Shown here one piece after another: positions 27,219-37,091 of a stretch of 64,000 bases of DNA. The position numbers and the translations under genes are program-made. Positions within the stretch are counted from its first letter, which is position 1, and each line of letters starts with the position of its first letter. Source of the DNA: Vibrio sp. SS-MA-C1-2 (GTDB lineage: Bacteria > Pseudomonadota > Gammaproteobacteria > Enterobacterales > Vibrionaceae); contig NZ_CP090981.1 in the NCBI RefSeq assembly GCF_021513135.1, forward strand, positions 2,418,001 through 2,482,000, read 5' to 3'. Below the pieces are notes generated by a model. That model did not search any database. It saw nothing but the letters and a program-made list of their open reading frames with translations, and was not told where the DNA came from.

Positions 27219-27884
27219 TTAAGCTTTTAATTTATAATTTAATGTTGCCATATACAGTGTTGCAATAAACGATACTAAAATCGCAGGTATCAACATGACC
27301 AGTGGTCCATATATTGTCAATAATTCTGAAGCTAACAGTGCGCCAACTGAAAATGCAACTAGGATAAAAAGTTGCATCGCTACTTGGTTAGATTTTACTT
27401 CTTTCCTTGAAAGCCATTGTCCTAATGCTGTCCCTAAATCCGATATAATGCCAGTCAAATGTGTAGTACGAAGAATTGAACCACTGTAAGTTGCCAACAT
27501 CGCATTTTGTAACCCACAGGCAAAAGACGCCAACATTTCACCAGACACTAGCCCCTTATAAAAGCAGTACGTTGCCCCAAACAGAATAAAGGCTTCTAAG
27601 TATAATGCAATACTATACCGATGATCCAAATAAAGCACTTTGTTGCGAATGATAAGCCCCGATGTTGCAGCACCTAAAAAGAACATCCCAACAATGCTTA
27701 ACACATGACTATTCACTAAATGGCCAGGTTTTACAATACTGCTCATCGCTTGAGTAATTGAGCCCGTCACATGAGAGACGGTATGATGCTGGAAAGATAA
27801 TAGCGCAACAGAATTAATAAAACCTGCCGTAAATGCTAATAAGACAGAGCCAAATAATAACCAGTTAGGAATGCGTTTTATCAT
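27219..27884 (-). CDS. DUF1275/YoaK family membrane protein
   Basis: This inner-membrane protein of about 221 residues has six predicted helices. Conserved DUF1275 features are FTAGFINSVALLSFQHHTVSHVTGS (near the N-terminus), FACGLQNAMLATYSGSILRTTHLTG, and SDLGTALGQWL. The function of the family is unknown. The start is placed at ATG 27884 (MIKRIPNWLLFG), because an extension to 27962 adds 26 residues unlike the family, although AAGG precedes that upstream ATG. Confidence 0.8.
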   Translation of the reverse strand: MIKRIPNWLLFGSVLLAFTAGFINSVALLSFQHHTVSHVTGSITQAMSSIVKPGHLVNSHVLSIVGMFFLGAATSGLIIRNKVLYLDHRYSIALYLEAFILFGATYCFYKGLVSGEMLASFACGLQNAMLATYSGSILRTTHLTGIISDLGTALGQWLSRKEVKSNQVAMQLFILVAFSVGALLASELLTIYGPLVMLIPAILVSFIATLYMATLNYKLKA

Positions 27885-28031
27885 GAATATAAAGATTAAA
27901 TAAAAGAGATTAATATTATACTCACAGAGATTGAACATGACATTGACTGCAATCAAACTCATACCTTATTCAACAAGAATAATTTGACGTTCACATTATC
28001 AGCGTCACGTATGGAGGATATAACCTTCCAT

Positions 28032-30356
28032 TCAATTATCCTCTATTTTGCTAATACAACAAGGTTGTGTTTTTAAGTTATTTGAACCCGAAATTGAGTC
28101 AGCTAATTGATGATTTAAAATAGCATTAAGGTTGTTCTCACCTGTCCATCCATAATCAATGCAAATCGTATCTGTTTGAATATTATGATTGAGTTTAACT
28201 ATGGCTTTAATACTTCCAATCGCTGTTTTTATCTCAATTAATTCTTTATTTTCGATACTTTTATCGTTAGCTAATTGAGTTGACATTTCCACGATTGGAT
28301 ATGCTTTAGATGATTTTAACCGATTAATCTCAGTATGTTGGCTATGACAGCGAGAGGGGTATTTTGCGGTTGTTAATAACAAAGGATATTCAACATCTGT
28401 CTGTACCATAGAAAAAGTCGGCACCGGTGAAATACCGTCTTTTAATAATGCTTCAGAATAGAACTCAAACTTTTTTGTTGAGGTTGCAAAACCTTGTTTA
28501 AGATATTTTTGATATTCAGTATTTAACGCTAAATCAATACCGGCTGGATTGTCTTTCAACGCTTGCAAGGTAACGCCACTCGGTGCTAACACTGCGTTTA
28601 GTGCTTGCGGCACTTTCCCCTCAAAAAAGTGTTGTTGAAGATCTAAATGGCAGGCTAACTCAAACACAATATCGGTATCTGATTTAGATTCACCTATCGT
28701 TGAAATAACAGGTCGTCTTAGCTGAATATAAGACTCAGCCTCTTGGTTAACTTGAAAATTAGCATAAAGACCAGATCGCTCCCAAGCAGAAGAAACGGGT
28801 AAAATAATATCAGCATAATTGGCAGATTCATTAATGAAAAGATCACAATGAACATAATATTCTAAATTTTCTAATGTTTGGCTGATCATCTCTTTATTAG
28901 GTTTTGTCGCTATTGGGTTACCACCAAATGAGACCATTGCTCGCGTTAAATATGGCGCCCCATTGACCACACTTTGAAATAGATCTGCCGAATTAATCCA
29001 TCCTTTTGCTTGTGGTGACAATGTATGCATTAATCCTAAGGTTTTCTCTTGCTGCTCTAAAGGAAGTAAGTCATAACCAATAAAGTTATTCAGTTTTACT
29101 TTATTAAAATAGACATTGCCGCCTTTTTTATCTAAACATCCTGTTAATCCATACAAGCAGCTTATTGCACGTGCCGTTTGTGTCGACTCACTTTGTTGCC
29201 CAGTCCCTGTCCATGTGAAATAACTAATACTTTTTTGTTGTTTCATTAAATCAGCAAGCAAAATAGTTAATTGTTGTAATAGTTCAGTAGATAATGTTGT
29301 TAACTCTGCCGTTTTTTCAATTGTAAATTCTTTTACTGACTGATAGAAAAAATCAAATGCTGGTCGACATTGAATTCCATTAACCATATATTCACCCAAT
29401 AACGCTAACTGACTCTCAGGACAAGAAAAATGCGGCATTGCTGCACGATTTTCTGAAATAAAAGACGTCACATAAGATTGAGTAGAACTGTTCCAAGCTA
29501 GAAAAGAGTCACGCTCTGTCGATGATAAACAGTGGATATCTGATCGTTTTAAGAATTCACCATTATCTTCACGCACCAATAAGGGCGCATTACTCCAAGA
29601 TTGAATAAACTCATGATTAAACACATTTTGTTCAATTAAATAACATGAAAGAAACTGCGCTAAAACTCCGTCAGTCGATGGCTTTATCGGTAACCAGATA
29701 TCAGCATGCTGTGCAATTTGAGTCTTACGTGGATCAATAACAATTAATTTTGCCCCACGTTTTTTCGCTTTTAATATTTGCTCTGCATGGCTAGGCCAGC
29801 TTGCTATCGGGTTAACACCCCATAATATAATGCAATCGGTATGTTGGTAATCTGGCATTCCAATTCCCTGACCAGATGTAATGGTCGGGGAAAAATCTTT
29901 ATGCCAATTACAATTCTCTGTCGCAAATAACACATTAGGAGAACCAAAGGCACGAGCTAAACGATTTACCCACATAAAACTGTCACACATCGCCGTCGCA
30001 CTTGGGGTTGTCACTCCCCAGCAAACACTTTCAGCACCTGATTCTGACTTTATAGTGGCGAGCTTAGTGGTTATTTCATCATAAGCTTGTTGCCACGATA
30101 TCGGCTGCCATTTTGCTGGCAACTCTCTCTTAGTGTTTGTTCGTTTTAAAGGCGTTAATACTCGATTAGGATGATAAACCATCTCTGGTGCCGCTTTACC
30201 CTTAACACAAATCACGTTTCCTGTCGGGTGGCCTTCTAGCTTTTCTATTGTTTTTAACTGACCATTTTCTACAATCGCAGTGCAACCACAACGTGAGATA
30301 CATTGAGTACAATAAGAAGGAATATGTTCTACAGAGTTGCTACGCGATTCTTGCAT
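28032..30356 (-). CDS. Molybdopterin-dependent oxidoreductase (single-subunit, cytoplasmic)
   Basis: The 774-residue protein has an N-terminal 4Fe-4S motif (YCTQCISRCGCTAIV with a further Cys at VICVKG). The molybdopterin oxidoreductase domain includes ENCNWHKDF (Cys as probable Mo ligand), LWGVNPIASWPSHAEQI and VIDPRKTQIAQHADIWLPIKPSTDG. The C-terminal molydopterin-dinucleotide-binding domain contains SRCHSQHTEINRL. There is no Tat signal, so it is cytoplasmic like assimilatory nitrate reductase or FdhF. No partner subunit gene adjoins it. The substrate is unknown; it is divergent in sequence from the DmsA at 33 kb. Confidence 0.8.
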   Translation of the reverse strand: MQESRSNSVEHIPSYCTQCISRCGCTAIVENGQLKTIEKLEGHPTGNVICVKGKAAPEMVYHPNRVLTPLKRTNTKRELPAKWQPISWQQAYDEITTKLATIKSESGAESVCWGVTTPSATAMCDSFMWVNRLARAFGSPNVLFATENCNWHKDFSPTITSGQGIGMPDYQHTDCIILWGVNPIASWPSHAEQILKAKKRGAKLIVIDPRKTQIAQHADIWLPIKPSTDGVLAQFLSCYLIEQNVFNHEFIQSWSNAPLLVREDNGEFLKRSDIHCLSSTERDSFLAWNSSTQSYVTSFISENRAAMPHFSCPESQLALLGEYMVNGIQCRPAFDFFYQSVKEFTIEKTAELTTLSTELLQQLTILLADLMKQQKSISYFTWTGTGQQSESTQTARAISCLYGLTGCLDKKGGNVYFNKVKLNNFIGYDLLPLEQQEKTLGLMHTLSPQAKGWINSADLFQSVVNGAPYLTRAMVSFGGNPIATKPNKEMISQTLENLEYYVHCDLFINESANYADIILPVSSAWERSGLYANFQVNQEAESYIQLRRPVISTIGESKSDTDIVFELACHLDLQQHFFEGKVPQALNAVLAPSGVTLQALKDNPAGIDLALNTEYQKYLKQGFATSTKKFEFYSEALLKDGISPVPTFSMVQTDVEYPLLLTTAKYPSRCHSQHTEINRLKSSKAYPIVEMSTQLANDKSIENKELIEIKTAIGSIKAIVKLNHNIQTDTICIDYGWTGENNLNAILNHQLADSISGSNNLKTQPCCISKIEDN

Positions 30357-30535
30357 GGAAGGGCTCAGTGACTAAATTAAATATAATCAATAATAGCATA
30401 AGGAGAGATAAACAGATCTTAATCATGGAAGCTACAAATTATAGATCAAAGACTGAGGCTAGTTGCTTGTTAAAGTTAAACGATACACCATAAAAGATAA
30501 TATCTTGCATCAAAGCCCAAATTCATTAGAAATAA

Positions 30536-30562
30536 AAAAGCATCTCAGTTTGAGATGCTTTT
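30536..30562 (-). terminator. Rho-independent terminator after sodium:solute symporter
   Basis: AAAAGCATCTCA pairs with TGAGATGCTTTT around a 3-base GTT loop. On the minus strand it is followed by TTTTTTATTT, placing it about 45 bp after the symporter stop. Confidence 0.85.
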
Positions 30563-30605
30563 GATGGTTATCACTCGCGTCATAATGAATAATAAAAACT
30601 GACTA

Positions 30606-32381
30606 TTACTCAGACTGAAGCTGTACTTTTACTTTTTTATTATCAGGATTACGTCTTAGTAAGACAGTTTTTACCAAATGATATAAAACATAAAAAACCA
30701 GCATACTCCCCGTTAATGCAATGATTACTTTTGCAGTAGAACCGGTATCTGATGTGACACCAAGTGGCGAGAATACTATATATAATGCCATAAAACAGAA
30801 GATCAAAATCCAACTCGCTAAACGAGCATGTTTCCATTCAACAATATCAACAGCACTATTATCTGGTTGAACATAAGGCTTATCCATTGGCTTCCAATAT
30901 CGAATTACCGTCATGACCGCTAACATTAGAATTAAATTCATTCCAACAAGATTTAACCAATGAACAGTAAATAATCCAAAATTCCCTTTTAAAATAAAGT
31001 TACTGATAAAGAAAAAGACCATTCCAGTCACTAAACCTACATAACCGGCTAATGCAGGGGCTCGTTTAGATAGAACACCCATCAAAATCACAGCAAAAAT
31101 AGGGACATTAATCACCGCCATAATTGTTCGCATTAATGTATATAAACTTTCAGCGGTAGAAATAAATGGTGCAATAACAATACAAATCACAATTGTCGCA
31201 ATACCAAAGATTTTACCAATACGAACTGTTTCTGCATCGCTCGCCGCGGGACGAATCAACTGTTTATAAATATCAAGACTTATCAATGTTGATAAACTAT
31301 TTACCCCACTATTAAATGAACTTAATACAGCACCAAATAAGGCCGCGCCAAAGAAACCGGTTAACCAAGTAGGAAGCACTTCACGAACTAAAATCGGATA
31401 AGACATATCTGAGTTTAAGATATCAGATCCCGCTTTCATTGGAATCGCTAACATTCCTCGTTGGTGCATATGCCATGCGATAATTCCAGGCAGAACCAGC
31501 ATCACAACACCTAATATCTTTAGGGCGGCAGCAGCTAAAATACCTTTTTGTCCTTCAGCCAGATTCTTTGCCGCTAAAGTTCGTTGAACAATCGCTTGAT
31601 TTGTACACCAATAGAATAAGTTAATGATTAATACACCCGAGATAAGGCCATGCCAAGGGATATTACTGCTCTCTGTTAATCCAGCCGCTTGCATTCGTTC
31701 AGGGGCATCAGTGAGAAGAATATTAAATCCATCACTAATATCTCCAGTGCCTAACTGATATAACCCTACAATAGGGATCAATAACCCGGCAATTAATAAT
31801 CCAACACCATTAATCGTATCCGAAACAGCAACAGCTTTTAAGCCACCAAATACAGCATATAAACCACCAATCACTCCAATAGCAATTACCATTAACCATG
31901 TCGTTGCGTAATCAGAGATACCTAATATTGCGCTAACATCAAACAGCTTTCCTAAGGTAATCGCGCCGGCATAAAGCACAAAAGGTAGAAATCCAATGAC
32001 GATTGCATAGATAAAGATCGCAGAAGAGATAATACGCATTCTTTTACCATAACGACGCTCTAGAAATTGTGGAATAGTCGTAATACCTGATCGCAAAAAT
32101 CGAGGTAAAAATATAAATGCTAATACGATTAACGTTAAGGCGGAAGTCGCTTCCCATGCCATTACATTCGCACCATTACGAAAAGCATTCGCATTTAAGC
32201 CTGTTAATTGTTCTGCTGAAATATTGGTTAAAAAAAGTGAACCAGCAATAACATACCAAGGTAAACTTCGTCCAGCTAAAAAATATCCTGTCACATTGGA
32301 CAGATTTTCTTTCCTTGTTTTCTGATATGAAATAATAGCAACTAGTGCGGTAAAAAATAGAAATGAAATAATAGTCAGCAT
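30606..32381 (-). CDS. Sodium:solute symporter (SSS family, SGLT/YidK-like)
   Basis: This is an inner-membrane Na+-coupled transporter of 591 residues with about 14 helices. SSS signatures include SNVTGYFLAGRSLPWYVIAGSLFLTNISAEQLTG near the N-terminus (a sequence close to vSGLT), GGLYAVFGGLKAVAVSDTING, and GAALFGAVLSSFNSGVNSLSTL. Sugar transport is the closest analogy, and the substrate is not fixed by the sequence. The start is the ATG at 32381, six bases after GGGAGA. It has its own terminator and so appears monocistronic. Confidence 0.87.
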   Translation of the reverse strand: MLTIISFLFFTALVAIISYQKTRKENLSNVTGYFLAGRSLPWYVIAGSLFLTNISAEQLTGLNANAFRNGANVMAWEATSALTLIVLAFIFLPRFLRSGITTIPQFLERRYGKRMRIISSAIFIYAIVIGFLPFVLYAGAITLGKLFDVSAILGISDYATTWLMVIAIGVIGGLYAVFGGLKAVAVSDTINGVGLLIAGLLIPIVGLYQLGTGDISDGFNILLTDAPERMQAAGLTESSNIPWHGLISGVLIINLFYWCTNQAIVQRTLAAKNLAEGQKGILAAAALKILGVVMLVLPGIIAWHMHQRGMLAIPMKAGSDILNSDMSYPILVREVLPTWLTGFFGAALFGAVLSSFNSGVNSLSTLISLDIYKQLIRPAASDAETVRIGKIFGIATIVICIVIAPFISTAESLYTLMRTIMAVINVPIFAVILMGVLSKRAPALAGYVGLVTGMVFFFISNFILKGNFGLFTVHWLNLVGMNLILMLAVMTVIRYWKPMDKPYVQPDNSAVDIVEWKHARLASWILIFCFMALYIVFSPLGVTSDTGSTAKVIIALTGSMLVFYVLYHLVKTVLLRRNPDNKKVKVQLQSE

Positions 32382-32736
32382 CAATGTTCTCCCTTTACGA
32401 TGTCTGATTTACTTACTCTCTTAAATATCTATAAACATGCAGATACCCCAGACTCTATCATTACTTACCATTTTGCATTTTCACATGTAATAAATAAATT
32501 GATAATGAATTAAACGAAACAATTAATAAGAATAATGGTTATTTATTTCTATTAACTGAAGGGGATCACATAAGAAGGATGAGAAAACGCGCAAATAAAA
32601 CACAGGTAACGATTAATTTAACATCATAAAATAAATGGAAATTTCGTTTTTTACATCAAATAAGCGTTGATAAGATTTTATTACTCCATAAGAATCATCT
32701 CAAATAATAACAAAGCGTACTGCACCCAAATGAAAC

Positions 32737-32864
32737 TATACCCAAAGTAATTGGTGTTGCTAGTAGGCGGCAAGTGAATGAGGCCCCATGAGTATAGATG
32801 TACTATATGATTGGGGCGAATGAGTGACGCCAACAACATAGCAACTTCAAGTATGAAAGGTATA
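32737..32864 (+). repeat. ERIC/IRU element, full length
   Basis: A 128-bp copy, TATACCCAAAGTAATTGG to GTATGAAAGGTATA, with the intact centre (GGCCCCATGAGTATAG ... GATTGGGGCGAATGAGTG). It lies in the symporter-dmsA divergent region. Confidence 0.93.
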
Positions 32865-32966
32865 GATACATTATTAAAAATATAAGAGATTAATAATCAA
32901 ACAATAAATATAACTAAAATCAATGATATTTTTCGCTCTGCTTATTCAATATAAATTTTTAATACA

Positions 32967-32980
32967 TTGCGCCAAATCAA
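32967..32980 (+). promoter_or_regulatory. Possible FNR site upstream of dmsABC
   Basis: TTGCGCCAAATCAA matches TTGAT-N4-ATCAA with a perfect right half and 3 of 5 in the left half. It lies about 95 bp upstream of dmsA. Anaerobic activation of DMSO reductase by FNR is established in E. coli; the site here is only a candidate. Confidence 0.4.
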
Positions 32981-33074
32981 TACCACTTTAGTAGTATTGG
33001 TTCATAATCATTTCTTGGTCGCTTGTTACATTTATTGCATAACAAGTACAGTAGAAAATACCATAGGATAAAAT

Positions 33075-35492
33075 ATGTCAAAGCTTCCGTTTCTTAATAT
33101 AGAAACATCCAGAAGAAAGCTGTTAGATTATTCTAGCAAAGCTGCGGCAGCCACTACGCTAGCTGCTTCTCTAGGATCATTACCTTTAAGTAAAAAAGCT
33201 CACGCCCAGTCCGTCCCTACCGATAAAACAGAATTTAAACATAGTGCTTGCCTTGTTAATTGTGGCAGTCGTTGTGCATTAAAAGTTAAAGTTCAAAATG
33301 ATAGAATTATTGAGGTAGAGCCAGAAGACACCTCGGATGATGCCGTTTTTGGTCAGCATCAAATCAGACCTTGTTTACGTGGTCGATCTAACCGTTATCG
33401 TGTTTATAATCCAGATCGTTTGAAATATCCAATGAAACGTATTGGCAAACGTGGTGAAGGTAAATTTGAACGCATTACATGGGAAGAAGCAACAAAGACC
33501 ATTGCTGAAGAGTTAACACGGATTCGTAAAGAGTACGGCTCAGAAGCCATTTATAATCAATATGGCACAGGTGCTTACTACCATACACAGGGACGTAATG
33601 CTTGGGTTCGTTTATTAGCACTAGCCGGTGGTTATCTTAACTATTATAACTCCTACTCTACTGCTCAAATTAACGGTGTCACTCCCTATACCTATGGTAA
33701 ATATGTCGGCACTCATTTCAGTGAAATTGAAGATTCTGATCTCGTGGTTCTTTTTGGTCTAAACCTGTCAGAAACTCGTATGTCTGGTGGCGGTCAAGTT
33801 GAAGAACTACGTCGAGCTCTTGAAAAATCAGGCGCTAAAGTAGTCATTATCGATCCACGTTATACCGACTCAGCCATTGTTGACGATGCAGAATGGTTAG
33901 CAATTCGACCAACATCAGATGCTGCCTTCGTTGCAGGCCTTATTCATACCATGGTCAAAGAAGAGCTGATTAATCACGATGAAATCCGTAAATATGCGGT
34001 AGGATTTACCCGTGATACTTTACCAGCTTCAGCTAAAACGAATGCAAGCTATAAAGACTACATTATGGGTAGCGGTGATGACGGTATTGAAAAAACACCG
34101 GAATGGGCAGCTCGAATCACAGGTATTCCAGCCAAACGCATCAAGCAACTTGCTCGTCAAATTGCGACCGCTAAATCTGCTTATATTGCTCAAGGTTGGG
34201 GACCACAACGCCATCATAATGGTGAACAAAGTGTTCGTGCTATTCAGTCTTTATGTATTATCTCAGGTCAATTTGGTCGTGCAGGTACTAACTCTGGTAA
34301 CTGGCCATACTCAACAAAATATGGTGTTCCTGGATTACCTGTAGCAACAAATTCAGTGAAAACGGCAATTCCGGTCTTCTCTTGGACAGATGCCGTTGCT
34401 CATCCAGAGAAGTTTACCCAAAATGGCTTTGGTCTTCGCAATGCAGAAAAGCTATCGACTGGCATTAAGTTTATGCTGCAACAAGCTGGTAATGTATTAG
34501 CAAACCAACATGGTGATTTAAACCGAACTCGTGAGATATTAGCAGACGAATCGTTATTAGAGATGATAGTGGTCGTCGATAACCATATGACACCAACGGC
34601 TAAATTTGCAGATATTTTACTGCCTGAGACTACGTATTTAGAAGCCGATGATCTGGTTGATAATTCTTATGCATCCGGCTCTAACCACTATATGATCTCA
34701 ATGGAAAAAACCATTACTCCTATGTGGGAAGTGAGAAGTACTTATGATGTTTGCGCTGATATTGCTAAACATTTAGGTATCGAAGAAGAGTTTACATTAG
34801 GAAAAACGCAAGCTCAGTGGATTGAAACCAACTACCAGACGATTCGAGAAAAGCGTACTTATCTTCCAGAATTTAAGGACGTGAAAGGGTCGGGTATTAT
34901 TGATCAACAACGTGCACCAAAGTCTAAGAGTGTTGCTCATAGTGATTTCTATCAAGATCCTATTGCAAATCCATTGACCACGCCATCAGGAAAGATCGAG
35001 ATCTACTCTGAAAACCTTCAAAAATTGGCAGATAAATGGACACTTCCGACGGGTGATAAGATCACGCCAATTCCAGAGTTTTTAGAAGTACCGAACTCAT
35101 TCATGGATAAACCACAAAAATCCAAGTATCCACTACAAATGACAGGGTTCCACACTAAGGGGCACACCCATTCCACTTACGCTAGTGTCAGTGTACTTGC
35201 CGAAGCCGTGCCAGATGAAATTTGGATCAACCCCATTGATGCTGGATTACGCCATATTAAACCAGGTGAAATGGTTCAAGTATTCAACGATTATGGCAAA
35301 ATTCTCGTTCCCGCTAAGGTAACCAATCGTGTCATGCCGGGTGTAACAGCAATGCCACAAGGTGCTTGGTCTGTTGTCAAAAATGGAGTCGACATTGGAA
35401 GTTGTATCAATAGTTTAACCAGCCATAATTTCTCGCCGATTGCTAAAGGTAATCCACAACACACTAATCTTGTCGAAATCATGAGGGCTTAA
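33075..35492 (+). CDS. dmsA: Anaerobic DMSO reductase catalytic subunit DmsA
   Basis: This is a periplasm-facing molybdenum bis-MGD reductase using S- or N-oxides as terminal electron acceptors. The 805-residue protein starts with a Tat signal (TSRRKLLDYSSK, cleavage near AHA at about 44). The 4Fe-4S motif follows (CLVNCGSRCALKV, with CLRG later). The DmsA-type YYNSYSTAQING block near 195-206 contains the Ser Mo-ligand position, followed by LFGLNLSETRMSGGG. The C-terminal cofactor-binding domain includes HTKGHTHSTYASV. It is first in dmsABC and is followed by dmsB after 3 bases. Confidence 0.92.
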   Translation: MSKLPFLNIETSRRKLLDYSSKAAAATTLAASLGSLPLSKKAHAQSVPTDKTEFKHSACLVNCGSRCALKVKVQNDRIIEVEPEDTSDDAVFGQHQIRPCLRGRSNRYRVYNPDRLKYPMKRIGKRGEGKFERITWEEATKTIAEELTRIRKEYGSEAIYNQYGTGAYYHTQGRNAWVRLLALAGGYLNYYNSYSTAQINGVTPYTYGKYVGTHFSEIEDSDLVVLFGLNLSETRMSGGGQVEELRRALEKSGAKVVIIDPRYTDSAIVDDAEWLAIRPTSDAAFVAGLIHTMVKEELINHDEIRKYAVGFTRDTLPASAKTNASYKDYIMGSGDDGIEKTPEWAARITGIPAKRIKQLARQIATAKSAYIAQGWGPQRHHNGEQSVRAIQSLCIISGQFGRAGTNSGNWPYSTKYGVPGLPVATNSVKTAIPVFSWTDAVAHPEKFTQNGFGLRNAEKLSTGIKFMLQQAGNVLANQHGDLNRTREILADESLLEMIVVVDNHMTPTAKFADILLPETTYLEADDLVDNSYASGSNHYMISMEKTITPMWEVRSTYDVCADIAKHLGIEEEFTLGKTQAQWIETNYQTIREKRTYLPEFKDVKGSGIIDQQRAPKSKSVAHSDFYQDPIANPLTTPSGKIEIYSENLQKLADKWTLPTGDKITPIPEFLEVPNSFMDKPQKSKYPLQMTGFHTKGHTHSTYASVSVLAEAVPDEIWINPIDAGLRHIKPGEMVQVFNDYGKILVPAKVTNRVMPGVTAMPQGAWSVVKNGVDIGSCINSLTSHNFSPIAKGNPQHTNLVEIMRA

Positions 35493-35495
35493 TAG

Positions 35496-36122
35496 ATGAA
35501 ACAGCTAGGATTTTATATTGATTCATCTCGCTGCTCAGGCTGCAAAACTTGCCAAGTCAGCTGTAAAGATAAAAACCATATCGATGTCGGTCGTAAATAT
35601 CGTCGTGTCTACGAATATGGTGGTGGTAACTGGAGTGAAATTGAACCTGGTGTTTGGGAAAATCAAACATTTGCTTACTATCTTTCAATTTCTTGCAACC
35701 ATTGTAGCCATCCAACTTGTGTACAGGGTTGTCCAACAGGTGCCATGCACAAACGTACAGACAACGGTTTAGTGCTGGTCGATCAAGAGAAATGCATTGG
35801 GTGTAAATATTGTGCAATGCGTTGTCCTTACGGTGCTCCTCAATTTGATACTGATAAAAATGTCATGTCTAAGTGTGATGGTTGTATCGATAGATTAGAG
35901 CAAGGACTAAACCCAGTTTGTGTTGACTCATGTCCACAACGTGCCATTGAGTTTGGTGATATTAATGAGTTACGTGAAAAGTACGGTGAGCAACGTGACA
36001 TTGCTCCTCTACCCGATTCACGTTTAACCAGTCCAAACCTAATTGTTAGAGGCCACACTAACGCGGTTTCAAACAAGAATAAGGGTGTCGGCTCACTACA
36101 AAATAAAGAAGAGGTGAAATAA
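35496..36122 (+). CDS. dmsB: DMSO reductase iron-sulfur subunit DmsB
   Basis: This is an electron-transfer subunit with four 4Fe-4S clusters. The 208-residue protein carries CSGCKTCQVSCKDKN (about 13-27), CNHCSHPTCVQGCP, CIGCKYCAMRCPYGAPQF and CDGCIDRLEQGLNPVCVDSCP. It links the DmsC quinol oxidase to DmsA. Its start is 3 bases after dmsA and its stop overlaps the dmsC start, so the three are translationally coupled. Confidence 0.94.
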   Translation: MKQLGFYIDSSRCSGCKTCQVSCKDKNHIDVGRKYRRVYEYGGGNWSEIEPGVWENQTFAYYLSISCNHCSHPTCVQGCPTGAMHKRTDNGLVLVDQEKCIGCKYCAMRCPYGAPQFDTDKNVMSKCDGCIDRLEQGLNPVCVDSCPQRAIEFGDINELREKYGEQRDIAPLPDSRLTSPNLIVRGHTNAVSNKNKGVGSLQNKEEVK

Positions 36123-36886
36123 TGCATGAATTACCATTGGTCTTTTTGACCGTTTTGGCACAATCTGCCGTAGGTATTGCGCTATTTGCCACCCTTGCTC
36201 TTTTTATTGGTAAAGTAAATGATAAGCAATATAAAACATTAACGATTATCGCTTTAGTGGTCATGGCTTTTGGTGGTATCGCATCCCTATTTCATTTAGG
36301 TCAACCATTACGTGCGATTAATGCCTTGTCGCGCATCGGCAGTTCACCGATGAGTAATGAAATCATTATGGTGATCGTCTTTGGTTCGGCTCTATTTTTA
36401 ACTTGTGTCAGTACTGTGCTCAATAAGTCTGCATCATTAGTTAAGCTATTAGGGTTAATTACCTCTATTGTCGGGTTTGCTCTATTACTTGTGATCCCAA
36501 GTATTTATGAGCTCAGCACCATCCCGCAGTGGAATAGTCCATTGACGCCTATCCAAATGATCTTAACCGCATTTACAGTCGGTCCTGTTGTTGTCTATTT
36601 AGTCTGTAAGAGTCGCGTATTTTCGCTTCTCACTATTCTGGGCTTATTAGTGGGCTTTATTGTTTTGCCGACCTACTTAGCTCATTTAGCCAATGTTGAT
36701 GCGGCTTTATTGATCAATAATATTCAATTAATCAATGCCAAAGTTTTATTGTCAGCATTAGCTATATTGAGTCTGGCATTACAGCGTAAAGAGGTTTCAT
36801 TAATTAGTTTAGCGGCGATCTTTATTATTGTGGCTGAGTTTTGTGGGCGAATTGGCTTTTATGACCTCTGGCAAATCGGAATGTAA
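36122..36886 (+). CDS. dmsC: DMSO reductase membrane anchor subunit DmsC
   Basis: This inner-membrane menaquinol-oxidizing anchor has 254 residues and eight predicted helices. It starts MHELPLVFLTVLAQSAVG, close to E. coli DmsC, and contains SLFHLGQPLRAINALSRIGSSPMSNEI, a family signature. It overlaps dmsB by one base. It is followed by a short ERIC copy before the chaperone gene. Confidence 0.92.
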   Translation: MHELPLVFLTVLAQSAVGIALFATLALFIGKVNDKQYKTLTIIALVVMAFGGIASLFHLGQPLRAINALSRIGSSPMSNEIIMVIVFGSALFLTCVSTVLNKSASLVKLLGLITSIVGFALLLVIPSIYELSTIPQWNSPLTPIQMILTAFTVGPVVVYLVCKSRVFSLLTILGLLVGFIVLPTYLAHLANVDAALLINNIQLINAKVLLSALAILSLALQRKEVSLISLAAIFIIVAEFCGRIGFYDLWQIGM

Positions 36887-36960
36887 TCCTATTTTCTTTT
36901 AATATTATAAAAGGGAATATTTAAAATCTTAATAATTAAAGGAGTTCTACTTTTACTCTT

Positions 36961-37039
36961 TATACCTAAAATAATTGGCGTTGCTAGTAGGCGAACAAGT
37001 ACAGCCAACAACCTAGCGACGTCAAGTATGAAAGGGATA
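36961..37039 (+). repeat. ERIC/IRU element, internally deleted
   Basis: A 79-bp copy, TATACCTAAAATAATTGG to GTATGAAAGGGATA. It lies inside the dms gene cluster between dmsC and the TorD-like chaperone gene. Confidence 0.9.
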
Positions 37040-37091
37040 GTTAAAAGCGGACTCCTTATTTAATGCTCAATTTAAGAGTTAAGGTTCATCA

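Larger units (their letters stand above)
32382..33074. other. Divergent intergenic region upstream of dmsA
   Basis: 693 bp, AT-rich. It holds a full ERIC copy (32737-32864), an FNR-like half-conserved site (32967-32980), an AATACCAC/GTAGTATT imperfect palindrome just after it, and the dmsA ribosome binding site AGGATAAAAT. No gene seen. Confidence 0.6.

Noticed and set aside
28032-30356. Selenocysteine in the molybdoenzyme
   Set aside because: The frame contains no internal TGA; the probable metal ligand is an ordinary Cys in ENCNWH.
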